A stretch of 10,283 bases of DNA from Polaribacter sp. (GTDB lineage Bacteria; Bacteroidota; Bacteroidia; Flavobacteriales; Flavobacteriaceae), in assembly GCA_030731695.1 (NCBI GenBank), contig JANQTK010000270.1, positions 1 through 10,283 of the forward strand, in the 5' to 3' direction. Of the stretch, positions 1-6,549 are shown one piece after another. Within the stretch, counting starts at the first letter, position 1. Each line of letters begins with the position of its first letter. Position numbers and translations under genes: made by a program. Under the pieces are notes generated by a model. It did not search any database, was not told the origin of the DNA, and saw nothing but the letters and a program-made list of their open reading frames with translations.

Positions 1-138
1 TTTAAAACTACCAAACTCAAATTTAATAGCCGCAATTAAGGCTATGGAAGTTAGCAATCCAAAGTAAATGATAGACAACACTTTGCTTGCTCTGTTGTAT
101 TTTAATTTATGAAATTCTATAGAAAGTAGTCTAAACAT
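1..138 (-). CDS. ABC-2 type transporter permease, N-terminal part (cut by window edge)
   Basis: Only the first 46 codons lie in the window; the reading frame is open to base 1, so the gene continues off the left edge. The protein begins MFRLLSIEFHKLKYNR and goes directly into a hydrophobic stretch at about residues 20-39, which looks like the first transmembrane helix. A short cytoplasmic head with 'E-x-x-K-L-K' followed by a helix is typical of ABC-2 membrane subunits that pair with BcrA/CcmA-type ATPases. The ATPase gene lies 18 bases upstream on the same strand, so the two are very likely co-transcribed and form one exporter. The substrate cannot be inferred. The permease call rests mainly on this context and the N-terminal pattern, since most of the protein is missing. 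Confidence 0.7.
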   Translation of the reverse strand, partial: MFRLLSIEFHKLKYNRASKVLSIIYFGLLTSIALIAAIKFEFGSFK

Positions 139-156
139 GTCGTGTTTTTTTGGAAA

Positions 157-1056
157 TTAATTGTTGTTTGTTAAGTCTAAAAATTGTTGTTCTAAACTTG
201 GTTTGCGTTTCACTAAATGCGATAAAACAAGTCCATTTTCAAATAAATATTGATTGATTTCAGCAGCAGAAATATCATTTTTTAGAGTCGCAATAATCGT
301 TTCATGATCTTGAGAAACTCGTTCAATATCTTCATGGTTTTCTAAAATTTGCTTTAATTTTTGGGTATTATTCTCAATTTTTAATTCAAACAATCCTTTG
401 GATGCTGTCATTTCGTCAACACGTCCACTATATAATTTTATACCTTTTCTGATAACAACCACATGAGAACATACTTTTTCAACTTCGTCTAATAAGTGCG
501 ATGCCAATAAAATTGTAGTTCCATTGGCAGCAATTGTTTTGATAATTTGACGAATTTCATGAATTCCTTGTGGGTCTAAACCATTTGTTGGTTCATCTAA
601 AATTAAGATTTCAGGATCGTTTAACAAGGCAGATGCAATCGCCAATCGCTGTTTCATTCCCAAAGAAAAAGTTTTGAATTTGCTGTCTTTTCTTTCAAAA
701 AGATTGACAGTTGTTAATTTTTCATCAATCTTATCGGTTGAAATCCCTTTGATTTTACAAATCAACGCTAAATTTTGAGTAGCTGTCATGTAGGGATAAA
801 AGTTGGGGCGCTCAATAATCGCTCCTACTTTTTTTAATGCTTCGTGGGTTGAAAGTTTGCCATCAAACCAGGAAAATTCTCCAGAAGTTCTGTTGACAAC
901 GTTTAAAATGATTCCTAAAGTTGTTGATTTTCCACTGCCATTTGGTCCTAAAATTCCGTAAACAGTTCCTTTTTTGATGTCAAAAGAAAGATTATTTACA
1001 GCATGAACAGCACCATATTTTTTGTCAAGATTTTTGATTGATAATATTGTTTCCAA
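157..1056 (-). CDS. ABC transporter ATP-binding protein (BcrA/CcmA-like)
   Basis: This 299-residue protein is the cytoplasmic ATPase of an ABC-2 type exporter. The nucleotide-binding domain fills about residues 5-215: Walker A GPNGSGKS (37-44), a family-typical 'IERPNFYPYMT' segment in the Q-loop region with Glu instead of Gln, the variant signature SLGMKQR (131-137), Walker B ILILDEPTNGLD (150-161) with catalytic Glu155, and the switch His187. SLGMKQR and the Glu in the Q-loop are both characteristic of the bacitracin-resistance/lantibiotic-immunity-like ATPases rather than of importers. The roughly 80-residue C-terminal extension is also usual for this group. The gene precedes the permease gene by 18 bases. 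Resistance, immunity and lipid export are all possible; nothing here separates them. Confidence 0.93.
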   Translation of the reverse strand: METILSIKNLDKKYGAVHAVNNLSFDIKKGTVYGILGPNGSGKSTTLGIILNVVNRTSGEFSWFDGKLSTHEALKKVGAIIERPNFYPYMTATQNLALICKIKGISTDKIDEKLTTVNLFERKDSKFKTFSLGMKQRLAIASALLNDPEILILDEPTNGLDPQGIHEIRQIIKTIAANGTTILLASHLLDEVEKVCSHVVVIRKGIKLYSGRVDEMTASKGLFELKIENNTQKLKQILENHEDIERVSQDHETIIATLKNDISAAEINQYLFENGLVLSHLVKRKPSLEQQFLDLTNNN

Positions 1057-1113
1057 AAAGTAGTTTTTTAGTTAGTTGTATATTTAGGACGATTTAAAAA
1101 TCATATTGTTACA

Positions 1114-1121
1114 CAAATAAA
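1114..1121 (-). promoter_or_regulatory. Weak -7 box candidate for the ABC ATPase gene
   Basis: On the minus strand this reads TTTATTTG, one base off the Bacteroidota consensus TAnnTTTG. It lies 58 bases before the ATPase start, in the 108-base gap after the pRiA4b-like gene. No -33 element is visible at the right spacing, and I see no hairpin terminator in this gap, so read-through from the upstream gene is equally possible. Confidence 0.2.
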
Positions 1122-1164
1122 CTAAAAAAGTTTTGTAAATTATTTTCGGAATTTTCCTTAAAAC

Positions 1165-1674
1165 CTAATATTCAGGATATTCAATGTCATCAAAACTATC
1201 AAATTCTTCATCAATCATATCATCATCACCAAATTCATCAAAATCGTCCTCAAAATCATCTGCAGTAAATTGTTTTTCAGGAGCTTCTTTAGGTACTTCA
1301 CCAACAGTCAAAATTGTTTTTGGTAAATCTGTCCTTTTTTCATCAGAAATTTCTACTACATCAACATAAAAAGTCCACATATTTAAAAAATCATATACAT
1401 AAATTAATTTGTCATTTTCATCTGGCAAAGTTTCATTAAGGATACAACTTTCCATTGATATATCTTCACCAGCTTCAGCCATGTTGAATAATGGAATTTC
1501 TTCACCTTGATTCCAATCTTCATCTGCTCTGTAAAATGACGCCATTTCATGACCCTCAAAACCAAAAGATTTTGCAATAATTAAGTGTAATTCTTCTAAA
1601 TTAATAGTATCATCAACCAAAATAGTTCTGATAATATCTTCTTGTGTGTCTAAGATTGCGCGAATTTTGTACAT
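1165..1674 (-). CDS. Plasmid pRiA4b ORF-3-like family protein with acidic tail
   Basis: The protein has 169 residues. Residues 1-110 follow the pRiA4b ORF-3-like (PF07929) fold pattern: an N-terminal strand (MYKIRAIL), a 'I-x-L-E-E-L-H-x-I-I' helix, a 'F-Y-R-A-D-x-D-W' segment, and the family's central 'L-I-Y-V-Y-D-F' strand at 90-96. The usual Gly-Asp-x-Trp-x-His that follows YDF is altered to LNMWTF here. The last 31 residues (139-169) contain 18 Asp/Glu and no basic residue, which gives a low-complexity acidic tail and visible 'tcatca' repetition in the DNA. The family is often found near mobile elements, but no transposase is present and this looks like a resident chromosomal gene. The molecular function is unknown; an acidic tail could mediate protein-protein or metal contacts, which is a guess. 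The gene has its own promoter-like box just upstream. Confidence 0.75.
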   Translation of the reverse strand: MYKIRAILDTQEDIIRTILVDDTINLEELHLIIAKSFGFEGHEMASFYRADEDWNQGEEIPLFNMAEAGEDISMESCILNETLPDENDKLIYVYDFLNMWTFYVDVVEISDEKRTDLPKTILTVGEVPKEAPEKQFTADDFEDDFDEFGDDDMIDEEFDSFDDIEYPEY

Positions 1675-1696
1675 AAACTTCTATAAAAAAACGTAG

Positions 1697-1704
1697 CAAA
1701 AATA
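1697..1704 (-). promoter_or_regulatory. -7 promoter box of the pRiA4b-like gene
   Basis: On the minus strand this reads TATTTTTG, a perfect match to the Bacteroidota -7 consensus TAnnTTTG. It sits 22 bases before the ATG, which would give a leader of about 18 bases. I see no clear -33 TTTG at the usual spacing. Confidence 0.5.
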
Positions 1705-1718
1705 CGATAATTTATGTG

Positions 1719-1726
1719 TATTTTTA
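1719..1726 (+). promoter_or_regulatory. Probable -7 box of the menI operon
   Basis: TATTTTTA differs from TAnnTTTG in the last base only. It lies 21 bases before the TTG start of the thioesterase gene and is back to back with the minus-strand box at 1697-1704 in the 73-base divergent gap, so the operon promoter must be about here. The exact box is uncertain. Confidence 0.35.
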
Positions 1727-1747
1727 CCCCTTTAAAATTGAAATTGA

Positions 1748-2164
1748 TTGGATAAGCAAAAAATACTTCACACTTTTAATGGTTTTTCAAAAAACACATT
1801 AATGCAAACTTTAAATATAGAGTTTATTGATGTGACTGAAGATTCATTGACTGCAAAAATGCCTGTAAATAGCAGTGTTCATCAGCCTTATGGGGTATTG
1901 CATGGAGGCGCAACTGCAGCTTTAGCAGAAACTGTTGGGAGTTGTGCATCAGCACTTTTTGTAGATACTGAGACGCATATTATCAAAGGAATTGAGTTGA
2001 GTATCAATCATTTAAAAAGTGTAAAAGAAGGTGTGGTTTATGGAGTTGCCAAGCAAATTCACAAAGGTAAAACGATTCATTTGTGGGAAATTAAGATTTT
2101 TGATGATGAGCAGCATCTAATATCTATTTGTAAGCTCACAAATATTGTTTTGGATAAAAAGTAA
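1748..2164 (+). CDS. menI: 1,4-dihydroxy-2-naphthoyl-CoA thioesterase (hotdog fold, PaaI/YdiI-like)
   Basis: The 138-residue hotdog-fold protein is probably the menaquinone-pathway thioesterase that hydrolyses DHNA-CoA to DHNA in the cytoplasm. The active-site segment HQPYGVLHGGATAALAETVGS (residues 45-65) has Gln46, His52-Gly-Gly and Glu61 at the same mutual spacing as Gln48, His54 and Glu63 in E. coli YdiI (MenI), and the total length is nearly equal (138 versus about 136). The start is a TTG: an in-frame stop lies directly before it, and the next ATG (1802) would remove the N-terminal helix 'KILHTFNGFSKNTL', which the family needs. Location in one operon with isochorismate synthase supports the menaquinone role. 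A broader acyl-CoA thioesterase activity of the PaaI type cannot be excluded from sequence. Confidence 0.85.
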   Translation: MDKQKILHTFNGFSKNTLMQTLNIEFIDVTEDSLTAKMPVNSSVHQPYGVLHGGATAALAETVGSCASALFVDTETHIIKGIELSINHLKSVKEGVVYGVAKQIHKGKTIHLWEIKIFDDEQHLISICKLTNIVLDKK

Positions 2165-2167
2165 AAG

Positions 2168-3028
2168 ATGTTTATTTCCGTTTTTTTTAGAAAATTTTTA
2201 AAAGTATTTACAATCATTTTATTGATATTGTTCACATTATTTTATGGACTTTTTTATTTCTATACGTCACCAAAATCTGACAAAGCTATTTTAAGTGAAT
2301 TTGAAGATGTAAAATTGACCCCAAAAATTTCGTATCACAATTTTAAAAATTTGAAATACAGAAAATTATCAATTATAAATGATACTGCTTTACCAACAAT
2401 CGTTTTTGTTCATGGGACTGTAGGTTCTTGTCTTGATTTTATTAGCTACATGAAAGATCCTATGATTTATTCGAAGGCTAATTTTGTAAGCTATGACAGA
2501 GTTGGGTACAATTACGAAGAAGTAAATAATGTGCAAGAATCTATTGCTTTTGAAAGAGATATGTTGCAAAGCATCACCAAAGATTTGCCTAAAAATAAAA
2601 CAGTTGTAGTAGGATATTCTTATGGAGGTCCTATTGTTTTAGCAGATACTACACGCTATAAAAAAGCAGTGTTGTTAGCGCCAGCAGTGTTTAGTAGTAG
2701 AGAGGTAATGCCTTGGTTATTAAATTTTTATAAATGGGAAGTTACTCGTTGGATGGTTCCTCCAATCTGGAAACAAGCTGCAAAAGAAAAGCTTTCTCAC
2801 AAAAATGATTTGAAAGTATTTGAAAAGAATTGGAATCAAAATTCTAACGAAATTTTAGCCATTCATGGTGAAAATGACGATTTAGTTCCCTATGCAAATT
2901 CCGAAAAATTAGCTGCTCAATTTCCTAAAGAGCAATTTGAATTGATTCAAATTAGAAGAGGTGATCATGGGATTATTTGGAATAGATTCGATTTTATTAG
3001 AGAACAATTGATCCTTTGTTTGAAGTGA
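2168..3028 (+). CDS. Membrane-anchored alpha/beta hydrolase
   Basis: This 286-residue protein has a single N-terminal transmembrane helix (about 12-32) preceded by Arg8, Lys9 and Lys12, so the positive-inside rule puts the catalytic domain in the periplasm. The alpha/beta-hydrolase core follows: strand IVFVHG with the oxyanion-hole His82-Gly83, nucleophile elbow GYSYGG with Ser151, acid Asp238 (or Asp237) in 'GENDDLVPYA', and His267 in 'GDHGIIW', a complete triad in the right order. The gene starts 3 bases after menI and ends with a 4-base GTGA overlap with menF if menF uses its GTG start, so the three are probably translationally coupled. It is tempting to call it MenH, but MenH is a soluble cytosolic enzyme and this one appears to face outward; substrate unknown. 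Esterase, lipase or thioesterase activities all fit. Confidence 0.85.
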   Translation: MFISVFFRKFLKVFTIILLILFTLFYGLFYFYTSPKSDKAILSEFEDVKLTPKISYHNFKNLKYRKLSIINDTALPTIVFVHGTVGSCLDFISYMKDPMIYSKANFVSYDRVGYNYEEVNNVQESIAFERDMLQSITKDLPKNKTVVVGYSYGGPIVLADTTRYKKAVLLAPAVFSSREVMPWLLNFYKWEVTRWMVPPIWKQAAKEKLSHKNDLKVFEKNWNQNSNEILAIHGENDDLVPYANSEKLAAQFPKEQFELIQIRRGDHGIIWNRFDFIREQLILCLK

Positions 3029-4086
3029 AAATCTTCTCGAAAATAGCACTTTCTTATCAAGAAAAACAACCCTTTGTTGTTTATAGAAAACCAAATACAA
3101 CTGATATTTTAGGGTTGTTTCAAAAAAACGATTCATTATTTTTATTAGAGGATTTTTCTGAAAGTGGTTTCGTTTTTGCTCCTTTTGATGCTAGTGAAAA
3201 AACAATTTTTTTTCCTGCCAATGAAACTGATTTTTTTACGGAAAACATTGATTTTATAGAGGAACTACTTGTAAATAATGAGTTTGTTGAAAATCAACTT
3301 CAAAAAGAGAATCACAAGAAAATAGTTGAAAAAGCTATTGAAGAAATCAAGAATGGAAATTTTAAAAAAGTCGTAATTTCTAGAAAAGAAACACTTCAAT
3401 TCCAAAATTTTGATTTTGTTGCAGCCTTTAAAAAACTGCTTCAAAATTACCAAACTGCATTTGTATATGTATGGTTTCATCCGAAAGTAGGTTTGTGGTT
3501 AGGTGCGACTCCTGAAACACTATTAACAGTTGAAAATCTTTGTTTCGAAACCATGTCTTTAGCTGGAACTCAAGTTGCTGACAATTTACAGTCTGTTATT
3601 TGGCAACAAAAAGAGTTGGAAGAACAATCTTTAGTTACAGATTTTATTGAAAATCAACTTAAAAATACGGTTGAAAGCTTACAAATTAAAAATCCTGAAA
3701 CTGTAAAAGCAGGAAATTTATATCATTTAAAAACGGCAATTTCAGGCACATTACATCCTTCAAAATCAACGTTAAAAGAGTTGATTGTAAGCTTGCATCC
3801 AACTCCAGCTGTTTGTGGCTTACCAAGAAATAATGCTAAAAAGTTCCTTTTAGAAAACGAAAATTATGATAGAGAATTTTACACGGGTTTTTTGGGAGAA
3901 ATGAATATAATTTCTAAGGATTCTAATTCGAAAAAAACACAACTTTTTGTGAATTTACGATGTATGAAAATCGAGAATAACATCGCGAATTTATTCATTG
4001 GTGGTGGCATCACAAAAGACAGTAATCCTGAAAAAGAATGGCAAGAAACGGTTTCAAAAAGTAAAACAATGAAATTGGTTTTATAA
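3016..4086 (+). CDS. menF: Isochorismate synthase (chorismate-binding enzyme)
   Basis: Isochorismate synthase converts chorismate to isochorismate, the first committed step of menaquinone synthesis, in the cytoplasm with Mg2+. The chorismate-binding domain covers about residues 93-356: 'FKKVVISRKE' with Lys118 at the position of the general base, 'GATPETLL' (163-170), 'MSLAGT' (180-185), 'KELEEQ' (199-204), 'HPTPAVCGLPR' (261-271), 'FYTGFLGE' (288-295), 'GGGI' (329-332) and 'NPEKEWQET' (337-345) with metal-ligand Glu341. The length of about 355 residues is normal for the flavobacterial form. Two starts are possible: TTG at 3016, or GTG at 3025, which makes a GTGA overlap with the hydrolase stop; I favour the GTG. 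EntC-type siderophore synthesis is the alternative role, but the neighbouring MenI-like gene and absence of any siderophore gene favour menaquinone. menD is not in this window. Confidence 0.92.
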   Translation: MFEVKIFSKIALSYQEKQPFVVYRKPNTTDILGLFQKNDSLFLLEDFSESGFVFAPFDASEKTIFFPANETDFFTENIDFIEELLVNNEFVENQLQKENHKKIVEKAIEEIKNGNFKKVVISRKETLQFQNFDFVAAFKKLLQNYQTAFVYVWFHPKVGLWLGATPETLLTVENLCFETMSLAGTQVADNLQSVIWQQKELEEQSLVTDFIENQLKNTVESLQIKNPETVKAGNLYHLKTAISGTLHPSKSTLKELIVSLHPTPAVCGLPRNNAKKFLLENENYDREFYTGFLGEMNIISKDSNSKKTQLFVNLRCMKIENNIANLFIGGGITKDSNPEKEWQETVSKSKTMKLVL

Positions 4087-4116
4087 AAAAAACCGTAAAC
4101 AAAATGCCCACGGTTT
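4084..4116. terminator. Hairpin between convergent menF and PUR-family genes
   Basis: The arms AAACCGT (4090-4096) and ACGGTTT (4110-4116) flank a 13-base loop. Read on the minus strand, the right arm runs into eight T residues, so it is a good intrinsic terminator for the PUR-family gene. Read on the plus strand the tail is only TTTCTTA, so termination of the menF operon here would be weaker. Confidence 0.75.
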
Positions 4117-4193
4117 CTTAGTGTAAATAAACTTGAATTAAAAATTTTTAGGAAAATTTGCTATTTTTTTAACTGACAAATTTGAAGTTTCTT

Positions 4194-4565
4194 TTAAATA
4201 TCGTCGAAAGAAATATCAGTAAAACTATTTGAAGATTTTATTTCTTCGTTTTCATTTTCTTCATCATCTTCCTTTTTAAAATCTTTTTGGTGACGCTCAC
4301 TAATTACTTCATCACCTTTTTCATTCAATATATAATCAGTTGCTTTTGTTAGCATCTCTTGAAAATCATTGAAATCTTCTTTGTACAAATAAATTTTGTG
4401 TTTTTGATAATGAAAAGAACCATCATCGTGTGTGAATTTTTTACTTTCAGTAATTGTCAAATAATAATCATCTGCTTTTGTAGATCTTACATCAAAAAAA
4501 TACGTTCTTCTTCCTGCTCTTAAAACCTGTGAAAAAATTTCTTCCTGTTCAACTCTCTCTGCCAT
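4194..4565 (-). CDS. PUR family DNA/RNA-binding protein (DUF3276)
   Basis: This 123-residue protein matches the DUF3276/PUR family found across Bacteroidota. The PUR-repeat part is about residues 6-85: 'EEIFSQVLRAGRRTYFFDVRS' followed by 'DDYYLTITESKK' and 'HKIYLYKEDFNDF', a beta-sheet-then-helix pattern shared with eukaryotic Pur-alpha and the Borrelia homologue, which bind single-stranded or purine-rich nucleic acid. Arg17, Arg19 and Arg20 lie at the start of the first strand pair and could contact nucleic acid. The C-terminal 30 residues are acidic, polar and probably disordered. The cellular role in Bacteroidota is not established. The gene stands alone, convergent to menF, with its own promoter box and terminator. 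Confidence 0.88.
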   Translation of the reverse strand: MAERVEQEEIFSQVLRAGRRTYFFDVRSTKADDYYLTITESKKFTHDDGSFHYQKHKIYLYKEDFNDFQEMLTKATDYILNEKGDEVISERHQKDFKKEDDEENENEEIKSSNSFTDISFDDI

Positions 4566-4607
4566 AATTCTTTTTAAATAGTGTTATAATTTTATTTATG
4601 ATATGCA

Positions 4608-4615
4608 CAAATCTA
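4608..4615 (-). promoter_or_regulatory. -7 promoter box of the PUR-family gene
   Basis: On the minus strand this reads TAGATTTG, a perfect TAnnTTTG. A TATG (minus strand, 4638-4641) lies 22 bases upstream and could be a poor -33 element. Transcription would begin about 35-40 bases before the ATG. A perfect 12-base palindrome TAAAATATTTTA (4617-4628) lies between the two elements. Confidence 0.55.
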
Positions 4616-4645
4616 ATAAAATATTTTACTTGATAATCATAAAGT

Positions 4646-6400
4646 TTATATTTCTTTTTCTAAAAGTTGTTGTTCATACAAGTTTTTATAATATCCATTT
4701 TCGGTTATCAATTGATTGTGAGTTCCTTGTTGTATGATTTTACCTTCTTCTAAAACAATAATTTTATCAGCATTTTTTGCTGATGACACTCTATGACTAA
4801 TTATAAATGTAGTTTTGCTTTTTGATACTTTTTCTAAATTTGTTAAAATTCGCTCTTCAGTTTCGGTATCAACGGCTGATAAACAATCATCAAAAATAAG
4901 AATTTTTGGATTTTTGATAATTGCTCTTGCAATCGAAACTCGCTGTTTTTGTCCTCCAGATAAAGTGACACCGCGTTCGCCTAAAATAGTTTTATAACCG
5001 TTTGCAAATTCGATGATATTTTCATGAACAACAGCATTTTTTGCTGCGTTTATAATTTCATCTTCTGTAGCATCATTTTTGCCAAATTTGATATTGTTTT
5101 CAATAGTATCTGAAAACAAAAATGGATCTTGAGGTACAAAACCAATTTGATTTCTTACATCATTCAAATTCAATTCTTTAATTGGTTTGTCATCCAGCAA
5201 AACTAATCCTTCAGTAACATCATACAATCGTGAAATTAATTCTATGATTGTTGATTTTCCAGCACCTGTATTACCTAAAATCGCTAAAGTTTCACCAGAA
5301 TTTACTGTAAAATTGATGTTTTTTAAAGCAGTAATATTCGTGTCTTCATAGGTAAAAGTAACGTCTTTAAAGGTAACTTTACCTTGAATTTCTATGGATA
5401 CATTGCTGTAATTTTCAATTTCTGGAACTTCATCCAAAAACTCATTAATTCTTTTTTGAGATGCTTCTGCTTCTTGAACCATTGATGTAACCCAACCAAC
5501 CACTGCCACAGGCCAAGTCAAAATATTTACATACAATAAAAACTCAACAACAACTCCAATTTGAATTTTACCTTCAATGTATAAATTTCCTCCAACATAA
5601 ATTACGATGATATTACTGATGCCAATTAACAGTACCATCAATGGAAAAAACAACGCATTTGCGAACTGTAAATCGATATTTTTTTCTTTGCTTTCATCAG
5701 CAATTGTATCAAATTCTTTGATGATGGATTGTTCAATTCCATAAGATTTTACCACATTAATCCCTGAGAAAAATTCTTGTGTAAATGTGGTTAGTTTTGA
5801 TAAATATTGCTGAACAATCGTACTTCTTTTATTGATAATGGTGCTTAAAAAGTAAATGGAAATAGCTAAAAAAGGAAATGGAATTAATGTATACAATGTT
5901 AATTTCACATCTACTTTTAGCATTTGTGCAAAACCAACAATAAAAAGAACCAACATGTTCATGGTGTACATAATTGCAGGTCCTACATACATGCGCACTT
6001 TCGAAACGTCTTCACTAATTCTATTCATCAAATCACCCGTTCTGTTTTTCTTATAAAAATTCAGTGAAAGTCGTTGATATTGTTGATAAATTTCGTTTTT
6101 CAAATCGAATTCTATCAATCTTGATGTAACAATAATGGTTTGTCTCATCAAATAGGTAAAAAATCCACTTAACAATGCTACACCAATGATTATCAGAACA
6201 TTAATTAATAAAGTTTTTTTAACTTCGGCAACATCTGCTACTATTCCTTTTTGATATTCCTCAACAATATTCAAAGATTGTCTGATGATTTGAGGAATTT
6301 TGAGCGCTAAAATTTTAGAAAGAACTGTAATTAACAATCCAATCAAAATACGCCATTTATATTTTGCTAAATATTTGTTTAAATGCTGTAATGCTTTCAA
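4646..6400 (-). CDS. ABC exporter half-transporter (fused permease and ATPase)
   Basis: The 584-residue protein has the type IV exporter (MsbA/MdlB-like) layout: a six-helix transmembrane domain (about 15-310) and an ATPase domain (about 335-584). Seen in the ATPase: Walker A GNTGAGKS (376-383), Q-loop Gln424 in 'FVPQDPFLFSDTI', signature LSGGQ (480-484), Walker B ILIFDD with Asp505 where the catalytic Glu normally stands, D-loop SAVD (508-511) and switch His536. 'FYKKNRTGDLMNRISEDV' (115-132) is the coupling region typical of the MdlA/YheI-type branch. An Asp at the Walker B end with an intact LSGGQ is the pattern of the degenerate-site subunit of a heterodimeric exporter, but no partner gene is adjacent. 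Drugs or lipids are usual substrates; none can be assigned. It is divergent from nusB and separated from the PUR gene by a promoter. Confidence 0.93.
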   Translation of the reverse strand: MKALQHLNKYLAKYKWRILIGLLITVLSKILALKIPQIIRQSLNIVEEYQKGIVADVAEVKKTLLINVLIIIGVALLSGFFTYLMRQTIIVTSRLIEFDLKNEIYQQYQRLSLNFYKKNRTGDLMNRISEDVSKVRMYVGPAIMYTMNMLVLFIVGFAQMLKVDVKLTLYTLIPFPFLAISIYFLSTIINKRSTIVQQYLSKLTTFTQEFFSGINVVKSYGIEQSIIKEFDTIADESKEKNIDLQFANALFFPLMVLLIGISNIIVIYVGGNLYIEGKIQIGVVVEFLLYVNILTWPVAVVGWVTSMVQEAEASQKRINEFLDEVPEIENYSNVSIEIQGKVTFKDVTFTYEDTNITALKNINFTVNSGETLAILGNTGAGKSTIIELISRLYDVTEGLVLLDDKPIKELNLNDVRNQIGFVPQDPFLFSDTIENNIKFGKNDATEDEIINAAKNAVVHENIIEFANGYKTILGERGVTLSGGQKQRVSIARAIIKNPKILIFDDCLSAVDTETEERILTNLEKVSKSKTTFIISHRVSSAKNADKIIVLEEGKIIQQGTHNQLITENGYYKNLYEQQLLEKEI

Positions 6401-6428
6401 AAGAGTTTTTTTGATGAAAAATAGTGCA

Positions 6429-6436
6429 CGAAGATA
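6429..6436 (-). promoter_or_regulatory. Possible -7 box of the ABC exporter gene
   Basis: On the minus strand this reads TATCTTCG, which fits a relaxed TAnnTTyG version of the Bacteroidota box. It is 28 bases before the ATG. No -33 element is evident. Confidence 0.35.
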
Positions 6437-6495
6437 CCAATTTCAATGCGAAATCATTTCTTAAAAAAGAATTAAAAAGATTTCATTCAAAAAAG

Positions 6496-6511
6496 AAAAT
6501 AGTGCTATTTT
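6496..6511. repeat. Palindrome AAAATAG-TG-CTATTTT at the nusB promoter
   Basis: Perfect 7-base inverted arms (6496-6502 and 6505-6511) with a two-base centre overlap the nusB -7 box. The ten bases AAAATAGTGC recur directly at 6418-6427, near the predicted transcription start of the divergent ABC gene. This could be an operator, or chance in AT-rich DNA. Confidence 0.4.
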
Positions 6512-6513
6512 TG
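6506..6513 (+). promoter_or_regulatory. -7 promoter box of nusB
   Basis: TATTTTTG is a perfect TAnnTTTG, followed by C as is common in flavobacterial promoters. A TTTC at 6481-6484, 21 bases upstream, may act as the -33 element. The leader would be about 30 bases. Confidence 0.6.
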
Positions 6514-6549
6514 CATCGCGAAAAACGCATCTTATTTAAGTTCTTTTAG

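Noticed and set aside
1057..1164. Terminator between the pRiA4b-like gene and the ABC ATPase gene
   Set aside because: No GC-bearing hairpin followed by a T run on the minus strand was found.
1184..1265. Repetitive tcatca stretch considered as a DNA repeat or array
   Set aside because: The units are irregular and are explained by Asp-rich coding on the opposite strand; there are no spacers.
1184..1369. A 61-codon plus-strand frame rich in Ser
   Set aside because: It is the antisense of the acidic tail of the pRiA4b-like protein; the Ser repeats simply mirror Asp/Glu codons.
1165..1674. Evidence for an insertion sequence, because the pRiA4b family is linked to mobile elements
   Set aside because: No transposase frame, terminal inverted repeats or target duplication are visible around the gene.
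4617..4628. Perfect palindrome TAAAATATTTTA considered as a terminator or operator
   Set aside because: It has no GC pairs and no T run; such palindromes are expected by chance in DNA this AT-rich. It is noted only as part of the PUR-gene promoter region.
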